The notes beneath the pieces were generated by a model. That model saw only the letters and a program-made list of their open reading frames with translations, searched no databases and was not told the DNA's origin. A stretch of DNA of 5,898 bases, taken from NCBI GenBank assembly GCA_025997715.1, contig BNUY01000161.1:1-5898 (forward strand), written 5' to 3'. The number at the start of each line of letters is the position of its first letter. Position 1 is the stretch's first letter. The position numbers and the translations under genes are program-made. The stretch is from Spirochaetia bacterium. Its GTDB lineage: Bacteria; Spirochaetota; Spirochaetia; Treponematales; Breznakiellaceae. This document shows positions 1 through 3,687 of this stretch, in pieces.

Positions 1-39
1 GCCGCGGAAAAATATGGCGTGGTGGTACTAAAAACATGA
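1..39 (+). CDS. 3' end of an unidentified upstream gene (partial)
   Basis: Frame 1 is open from the window edge and ends in TGA at 37-39, encoding the C-terminus AAEKYGVVVLKT. The stop overlaps the ATG of the next gene in an ATGA arrangement (36-39), typical of translationally coupled genes in one operon. Twelve residues are too few to name a family. The call rests on the open frame and the overlap alone. Confidence 0.5.
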   Translation, partial: AAEKYGVVVLKT

Positions 40-452
40 ACGCCGCTCTGTTGCACCAATCCATCCGCAGCGCCGCTGAAGCAAGTTTCTCCCGCTCCGG
101 CGGCCCCGGTGGGCAGAACGTCAACAAGGTCAACACCAAGGTAACACTGCGGGTGCGCCTCGTTGATTTAGTCGGCCTTTCAGAAGCGGAACTTGCCCGT
201 GTACGGATGCTGCTAGCAAGCCGCATCACCGGCGAGGATGAAATGGTCATCGCCGCTGACGAGGAGCGATCCCAACGAACCAACCTGGAGCGAGCCTTTT
301 CCCGCATGGAAGTCCTCATTGGCGCAGCGGCCCGGCTCCCCAAACACCGCCGCCCCACCAAGCCAGGCAAAGCCGCACGGGAACAGCGCCTGCAGACCAA
401 AAAGCTTCATGGGCGGAAAAAGGCCGCACGGCGGGAATTTGACAATGAGTAA
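36..452 (+). CDS. arfB: Peptidyl-tRNA hydrolase ArfB (YaeJ), ribosome rescue factor
   Basis: The 138-residue product matches the class I release-factor-like rescue protein ArfB in size (the E. coli protein is about 140 residues) and layout. Residues 22-35 carry GGPGGQNVNKVNTK, with the catalytic GGQ at 25-27 that hydrolyses peptidyl-tRNA in the peptidyl transferase centre. There is no stop-codon-recognition domain, which separates it from RF1/RF2. After a linker the C-terminus (about 100-135) is rich in Lys and Arg (RRPTKPGKAAREQR and onward), the tail that in this family enters the empty mRNA channel of ribosomes stalled without a stop codon. The ATG overlaps the stop of the upstream gene, so translation is probably coupled; no clear Shine-Dalgarno sequence was seen. 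Codon use is more GC-rich than in the next gene. Family assignment is firm from the GGQ region plus basic tail. Confidence 0.93.
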   Translation: MNAALLHQSIRSAAEASFSRSGGPGGQNVNKVNTKVTLRVRLVDLVGLSEAELARVRMLLASRITGEDEMVIAADEERSQRTNLERAFSRMEVLIGAAARLPKHRRPTKPGKAAREQRLQTKKLHGRKKAARREFDNE

Positions 453-474
453 ATCATGAACTACACTGAAACTA

Positions 475-828
475 ATGAAGCGATACAGTTTAATATTATT
501 ATTTGTCAGCATGGGTCTGCTTGCGGCTTGTGTAAATCTGAAAGAAATTATAGTAAATTCCCCGGATTTGAATAAAATCGCCGATGGAACTTATCAGGGT
601 AATTCCAAAGTGGGGCCGGTACGGGTTACTTTGGATGTAACTATTCAGGAAAAGTCTATAAACTCTATAAAAATCATCAGGCATTTCAATGGTTTGGGGA
701 AAAAGGCGGAGGCTATAGTACCCAAAATAATCGAGACCCAAAGCCTTGATATTGATGTTATAAGCGGCGCTACCGGCAGCAGCAAGGCCATACTGCTAGC
801 TGTTGAAAATGCCCTTGCGAAAAAATAA
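475..828 (+). CDS. Small FMN-binding-domain lipoprotein
   Basis: The 117-residue protein starts with a lipoprotein signal: Lys-Arg at 2-3, a hydrophobic stretch, and the lipobox LLAAC with lipidation Cys at 19. The mature part resembles the FMN-binding domain of RnfG/NqrC: DGTYQGNSKVGPVRVTLDV near residues 37-55, then DVISGATGSS at 94-103. The latter fits the D-x-x-S/T-G-A-T-x-S motif where the flavin transferase ApbE attaches FMN through a phosphoester bond, here at Thr100. It is therefore probably a surface or periplasmic one-domain electron carrier. No rnf, nqr or apbE gene is adjacent, so its redox partner is unknown. The start is set by the signal peptide; there is no obvious ribosome binding site. 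It is 22 bases from arfB and could share its transcript, but its codons are more AT-rich. A 38-bp segment of this gene recurs at 3582-3619. Confidence 0.85.
   Translation: MKRYSLILLFVSMGLLAACVNLKEIIVNSPDLNKIADGTYQGNSKVGPVRVTLDVTIQEKSINSIKIIRHFNGLGKKAEAIVPKIIETQSLDIDVISGATGSSKAILLAVENALAKK
597..634 (+). repeat. 38-bp direct repeat, copy 1 (inside the FMN-binding gene)
   Basis: These bases encode GNSKVGPVRVTL within the FMN-binding domain. They match 3582-3619 in the same orientation with 35 of 38 identities; the first 25 bases are identical. The two copies bracket about 2.9 kb of accessory genes. Confidence 0.8.
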
Positions 829-837
829 CGAATAATA

Positions 838-929
838 TTGCTCGAAAAGTGGGAATAAACTTGCTCAAAAAATGGGAATAAATATACTCGAAAAGTGGGA
901 ATAAGCTTGCTCAAAAAATGGGAATAAGC
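838..929 (+). repeat. Four tandem 23-bp repeats ahead of the ATPase gene
   Basis: Units lie at 838-860, 861-883, 884-906 and 907-929, each exactly 23 bases. Units 1 and 3 share the core CTCGAAAAGTGGGAATAA; units 2 and 4 share CTCAAAAAATGGGAATAA. The array is therefore also two 46-bp copies. The fourth unit contains the first possible ATG of the ATPase (918), and unit 2 contains an equivalent ATG. The array may be regulatory protein-binding sites, an iteron-like array, or a dispersed genomic repeat. Nothing here decides between these. Confidence 0.85.
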
Positions 930-2228
930 TATACTTTACTTATGGGGCCAAGCGAAGAATCTGTTAATAGAATTAAACGCCGTATGACCAAACAGGCGTT
1001 TTCCCGTTCAAAAGAGGAACCGGTTATCCTGCTGGAAGGTCCCCGGTCCACCGGCAAGTCAACGCTTATCCGCGCCCTGGCTGAGGAATTTAATACCCAG
1101 GCGCTTGATTTTGATAATCCGGCAACCAGGGAAGACGCCGGAAGGGACCCGGAATTTTTTACCCAAAACGATAAACCCGACGTTCCCATCTTGATTGATG
1201 AGTACCAGCGGGTTCCTGCAATACTGGATGCCATCAAGACCAGGATGAATCAATCGAGTCATTCCGGCCAATTTGTAATTACCGGGTCCACCAGACATGA
1301 CGCCTTGGCCGGCAGCGTTCAGGCCCTTACCGGGAGAATCCACCGGATGATGATCTATCCCTTTGCACAATCAGAAATGGAAAAAACCTCCCCGGATTTA
1401 ATTTCAAGAATCATCACCGATGCTGATGAGGCAATTTATAAAGAAAGAAACAAACCCGCAACAGAAACCCGCGAAAGTTACATCAAGCGGATTGTAAAAG
1501 GCGGGTTTCCCCTGGCGGTAACACGTTCCGACACGGCACGTAACCGCTGGTTTGATGATTACGTCCGTCAGACAATTGAACGGGATATTCCCGGTATCGC
1601 AAAAATACGGAACAAGCATGGACTTTCGGTGTTACTGCGAAAACTTGCCGCCCAGACCGCGCAGATTCTAAACCTTGAAAAAATTTCCTCAAGCGCCGCC
1701 ATCGATATTGCTACAACCCGGGATTATCTGCAGTTGTTGCAGGATGTGTTTATGGCCTATGAGCTTCCGGCCTGGGGCAGAACTCTGGGTTCAAGGATTG
1801 CCGCAAAACCAAAAATAAACATCCTCGATTCCGGCATAGCTGCCCGGCTTATGGGTTTGACACCGGATAAACTGGGCGCAAAAGAGCCTACAGCCCTGAG
1901 TGAGTTTGGCCACCTCCTGGAAACCTTTGTCATTTCCGAAGTCCTGAAAGAACTCTCCTGGCTTGATGATACATTCTTAACCGGTCACTGGCATACCCAT
2001 GACAATAAAGAAGTTGATTTTGTGATAGAACTTTTGGATGGCTCTGTATATGGGTTTGAGATAAAATCTGCTGGTCTGGCCACCGGAGATTGTTTTGACG
2101 GACTGCGCTCTTTACGAAATTTCGCGGGGAATTCCTTCAAAGCCGGTTTTCTCTTCTATACCGGGAAAAGCGCTTTTAAATTTGATGACAGGCTTTTTGC
2201 CCTTCCCATTGCAAAACTCTGGGAGTGA
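918..2228 (+). CDS. AAA ATPase with C-terminal DUF4143 domain
   Basis: The 436-residue protein has the AAA_14 plus DUF4143 architecture common in anaerobes, often in several copies per genome; no cellular role is firmly established. Walker A is GPRSTGKST (41-49), Walker B is ILIDE (91-95, Asp94-Glu95), and a sensor-like FVITGS lies at 119-124. The DUF4143 part includes KINILDSGIAARLMG near 300-315 and FGHLLETFVISEVL. Residues 362-384 (KEVDFVIE, then GFEIKSA) put Glu365, Asp367, Glu381 and Lys383 in a pattern like a PD-(D/E)XK nuclease fold; whether it cuts DNA is unknown. Start choice is uncertain: ATG 918 lies inside the upstream 23-bp repeat array and ATG 942 (Met9) or 984 (Met23) would still include all domains. 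None has a good Shine-Dalgarno sequence. The gene is complete, ends 11 bases before a parS site, and a relic of a related gene follows downstream. Confidence 0.9.
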   Translation: MGISYTLLMGPSEESVNRIKRRMTKQAFSRSKEEPVILLEGPRSTGKSTLIRALAEEFNTQALDFDNPATREDAGRDPEFFTQNDKPDVPILIDEYQRVPAILDAIKTRMNQSSHSGQFVITGSTRHDALAGSVQALTGRIHRMMIYPFAQSEMEKTSPDLISRIITDADEAIYKERNKPATETRESYIKRIVKGGFPLAVTRSDTARNRWFDDYVRQTIERDIPGIAKIRNKHGLSVLLRKLAAQTAQILNLEKISSSAAIDIATTRDYLQLLQDVFMAYELPAWGRTLGSRIAAKPKINILDSGIAARLMGLTPDKLGAKEPTALSEFGHLLETFVISEVLKELSWLDDTFLTGHWHTHDNKEVDFVIELLDGSVYGFEIKSAGLATGDCFDGLRSLRNFAGNSFKAGFLFYTGKSAFKFDDRLFALPIAKLWE

Positions 2229-2239
2229 AGCGAATAAAA

Positions 2240-2255
2240 TGTTTCACGTGAAACA
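2240..2255. promoter_or_regulatory. parS: parS-1, ParB centromere site
   Basis: TGTTTCACGTGAAACA is a perfect 16-bp palindrome identical to the classical chromosomal parS sequence bound by ParB/Spo0J. It lies 11 bases after the stop of the DUF4143 ATPase gene. With 7 bases before and 1 after, it forms a 24-bp block repeated exactly at 2550-2573. It is not followed by a T-run, so a terminator is unlikely. Confidence 0.9.
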
Positions 2256-2317
2256 CAATCCCTGAGATATTTCTAAGCTTCACAGCCTGTTTGTACTCTT
2301 CAGTTTGGTTGCTACAT

Positions 2318-2416
2318 TTTACCCCCGAAAAATGTAGATTTTTCTACTATTTTCCATTGAAAAATGTCGATATACGATATATTTTTACCCCCGATCTAAA
2401 TACCGCACGTATTATA
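2318..2416 (+). repeat. Three degenerate 33-bp tandem repeats (11-codon period)
   Basis: Units begin at 2318, 2351 and 2384. Units 1 and 3 share TTTTACCCCCGA across the unit boundary; units 1 and 2 share GAAAAATGT followed by GAT one base later (2327 and 2359). The frame is open through all three, so they can be read as 11-residue repeats: FTPEKCRFFYY, FPLKNVDIRYI and FTPDLNTARII. Whether the array is translated or is an untranslated upstream repeat is unknown. It runs directly into the DUF4143 remnant. The rest of the interval 2256-2317 shows no recognisable feature. Confidence 0.65.
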
Positions 2417-2554
2417 AAAAGCCTTGCTGTGTATACGGACGAATACCAGCCAAAGCATATCATACGAACATCACTTAAAAACTACGGGCAGGCCGGTTCA
2501 TTTTATTCTATCCCGCTTTATATGCTGGCTAATTTTGCCAATATTTTAAAATAA
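2408..2554 (+). pseudogene. C-terminal remnant of a second DUF4143 ATPase gene
   Basis: The frame ending in TAA at 2552-2554 encodes SLAVYTDEYQPKHIIRTS followed by LKNYGQAGSFYSIPLYMLAN. A Tyr-Gln-Pro-Lys segment, Arg-Thr-Ser, and a closing IPLY motif are what I recognise as the extreme C-terminus of many DUF4143 ATPases (a form different from the intact neighbour, which ends otherwise). No Walker motifs or earlier domain parts precede it. The longest open frame starts only at a TTG at 2291 and is filled by the 33-bp repeats. I read this as the surviving 3' end of a deleted paralogue. The alternative is a small 87-residue gene of unknown function from 2291, with no good ribosome binding site. 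Confidence 0.55.
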
Positions 2555-2556
2555 AA

Positions 2557-2572
2557 TGTTTCACGTGAAACA
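2557..2572. promoter_or_regulatory. parS: parS-2, ParB centromere site
   Basis: A second perfect TGTTTCACGTGAAACA. It begins 2 bases after the stop of the DUF4143 remnant, mirroring parS-1, which follows the stop of the intact ATPase. It lies 317 bases from parS-1 in centre-to-centre distance, with matching flanks, so the two arose by duplication. Confidence 0.9.
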
Positions 2573-2596
2573 CTGATTTAACAGGACTCCAAATTC

Positions 2597-2625
2597 TTGC
2601 AAAACAATACCGCTTACAGTAGTAT
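2597..2625 (+). promoter_or_regulatory. Possible promoter of the DUF3791/DUF3990 cassette
   Basis: TTGCAA (2597-2602) and TAGTAT (2620-2625) are separated by 17 bases and each matches 4 of 6 consensus positions. A transcript from here would start only a few bases before ATG 2634, giving an almost leaderless message. This would agree with the lack of a Shine-Dalgarno sequence. Weak evidence. Confidence 0.25.
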
Positions 2626-2633
2626 TAATCATA

Positions 2634-2852
2634 ATGAATACGCAGGAAGAGTGGGATAAAAATTTACTGGTTGTGGCGGCGGTGGAGGGCTATGCCCATC
2701 GGCATAACATAGCCGCTGCGGAAACTCTGGAACTTTTTACAAAAAATCGTATTACCGATTTAATCCGATCAAACTATGACACATTACACACCCAGGAGCT
2801 TGAAGAAAGCCTTGGTTTTGCCGAAGATGTACTGGAAAGGAAATTGCGGTGA
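2634..2852 (+). CDS. DUF3791-like small protein, putative partner of the DUF3990 protein
   Basis: This 72-residue acidic, probably all-helical protein resembles the DUF3791 family: a helix near residues 8-25 (NLLVVAAVEGYAHRHN), a middle ETLELFTKNRITDLIRSNYD, and the closing YDTLHTQELEESLGF segment. DUF3791 genes are typically found beside DUF3990 genes, as here. Its stop overlaps the GTG start of the next gene by four bases (GTGA, 2849-2852), so the two are probably translated together. By position and size it could be the antitoxin or specificity partner of the downstream protein; that role is inference. The ATG at 2634 has no good Shine-Dalgarno sequence, and the same frame offers no better start. 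Confidence 0.75.
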   Translation: MNTQEEWDKNLLVVAAVEGYAHRHNIAAAETLELFTKNRITDLIRSNYDTLHTQELEESLGFAEDVLERKLR

Positions 2853-3322
2853 CACTGTACCACGGTTCAAACCAGTTGTTTGATACAGTTGACTTATCAA
2901 AATCAAAAGACCGGCGTGATTTTGGCAGGGGATTTTATATGACAACTATCAGGGAGCAGGCAGTACGATGGGCTCAAACAATATTTGATCGGTACGGCGG
3001 TTCAGGTAGATATTTATATGTATTTAAGTTTTTAATTTCTGATAGCTTGCGATACAAAATTTTTGAAGACATGGATCTTGAATGGCTTGAGATGGTGCAA
3101 TTAAACCGGATCAAGGGCGGTACTCAGCATAACTATGATATAATCAAAGGGCCGGTGGCAAACGACAGAACCACAAGAACGATTTCGCTTTATATTGAGG
3201 GCGTGTACACTGCGGAAGTTGCCCTTCAACAGTTAAAACTATTCAAGGCAAATGATCAGGTTTCAATTCACACGCCCCGTGCCCTATCTGGCCTATCCCT
3301 CAAGGAATGTTTGTCACTATGA
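2849..3322 (+). CDS. DUF3990 protein, putative ADP-ribosyltransferase-like toxin
   Basis: The 157-residue product has the landmarks of DUF3990: LYHGSN at 3-8, DFGRGFYMTT at 24-33, YDIIKGPVANDRT at 96-108 and NDQVSIHT at 135-142. The spacing suggests a PARP-like ADP-ribosyltransferase fold, with His5 and Tyr30 as the NAD-binding H and Y, and Gln137 as the possible third residue where many transferases have Glu. This catalytic reading is my inference; the family is formally uncharacterised. The GTG start is preferred because GGAAAGG (2834-2840) lies 8 bases upstream and the codon overlaps the previous stop. Its own stop overlaps the ATG of the next gene (ATGA, 3319-3322). A middle gene coupled on both sides to small partners suggests a toxin whose product must be made together with its neutraliser. 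Confidence 0.8.
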   Translation: MTLYHGSNQLFDTVDLSKSKDRRDFGRGFYMTTIREQAVRWAQTIFDRYGGSGRYLYVFKFLISDSLRYKIFEDMDLEWLEMVQLNRIKGGTQHNYDIIKGPVANDRTTRTISLYIEGVYTAEVALQQLKLFKANDQVSIHTPRALSGLSLKECLSL

Positions 3323-3549
3323 GAGAAACACTGTATTCGTTTAATGGGCAGGATATCAGCATTGATTTTCTTATCAAGATTGAACACGTTGTAAGAATAA
3401 TAGCTGCCGGAAACCGGACAGGGTTTGATGAAGCGTATGCGGGTTTTCTGGCTTCCAAAACGTATAAGGCGTTGCAAAATCCCGCTTCATTATTATGGGC
3501 GGAAAGTTCCGAATTCATTGCGGATGAATACTTTGGAGAGATAGAGTGA
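3319..3549 (+). CDS. Small DUF3990-associated partner protein
   Basis: A 76-residue protein beginning MRETLYSFNG. A helical middle (IDFLIKIEHVVRIIAAGN, then FDEAYAGFLASKTYKALQN) is followed by an acidic end containing LLWAESSEFIADEYFGE. The pattern of a Tyr-Lys-Ala-Leu segment, then Leu-Trp, then a SSEFI segment recalls small proteins encoded next to DUF3990 genes, some annotated as DUF3791. I am less sure of the family than of the context. The ATG at 3319 is chosen over the in-frame ATG at 3307 because it forms an ATGA overlap with the upstream stop. AAGGA (3302-3306) is 12 bases from it but touches the earlier ATG. It completes the three-gene cassette and may be the antitoxin, either with or instead of the 2634-2852 product. 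Confidence 0.7.
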   Translation: MRETLYSFNGQDISIDFLIKIEHVVRIIAAGNRTGFDEAYAGFLASKTYKALQNPASLLWAESSEFIADEYFGEIE

Positions 3550-3581
3550 TACCTCAAATTTGGCAATAAGTAAGCCATGCG

Positions 3582-3619
3582 GGGTAATTCCAAAGTGGGG
3601 CCGGTATGAGTTACTCTGG
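3582..3619 (+). repeat. 38-bp direct repeat, copy 2 (intergenic)
   Basis: Matches 597-634 in 35 of 38 positions, same strand. In the equivalent frame it reads GNSKVGPV, a stop, then VTL, so it is a broken scrap of an FMN-binding-domain coding sequence, or a dispersed repeat of which the gene copy is one example. It lies just downstream of the DUF3990 cassette. The flanks of the two copies do not match. Confidence 0.8.
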
Positions 3620-3623
3620 TCGC

Positions 3624-3652
3624 TTGCTATACAACTGCATGTGGTATAAAAT
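3624..3652 (+). promoter_or_regulatory. Likely promoter of the large lipoprotein gene
   Basis: TTGCTA (3624-3629, 4 of 6) and TAAAAT (3647-3652, 5 of 6) are 17 bases apart, embedded in TGTGGTATAAAAT. The predicted start point near 3659 gives a leader of about 29 bases that contains the strong Shine-Dalgarno run AGGGGG (3668-3673). Confidence 0.45.
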
Positions 3653-3687
3653 ACGCTAAAGGGTGACAGGGGGCAATATGATGGGTT

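Noticed and set aside
645..914. Minus-strand frame reading through the 23-bp repeats
   Set aside because: It is antisense to the FMN-binding gene, and its repeated peptide is just the tandem DNA repeat translated; no start signal supports it.
2240..2255. The palindrome as a transcription terminator or E-box-like regulator site
   Set aside because: There is no T-run, no loop, and the full 16-base match to parS occurs three times, once inside a gene, which fits ParB binding better.
597..3619. A transposon or integrative element bounded by the 38-bp repeats
   Set aside because: No transposase, integrase, terminal inverted repeats or short target-site duplication is visible between or beside the copies, so only a repeat, not a mobile element, is claimed.
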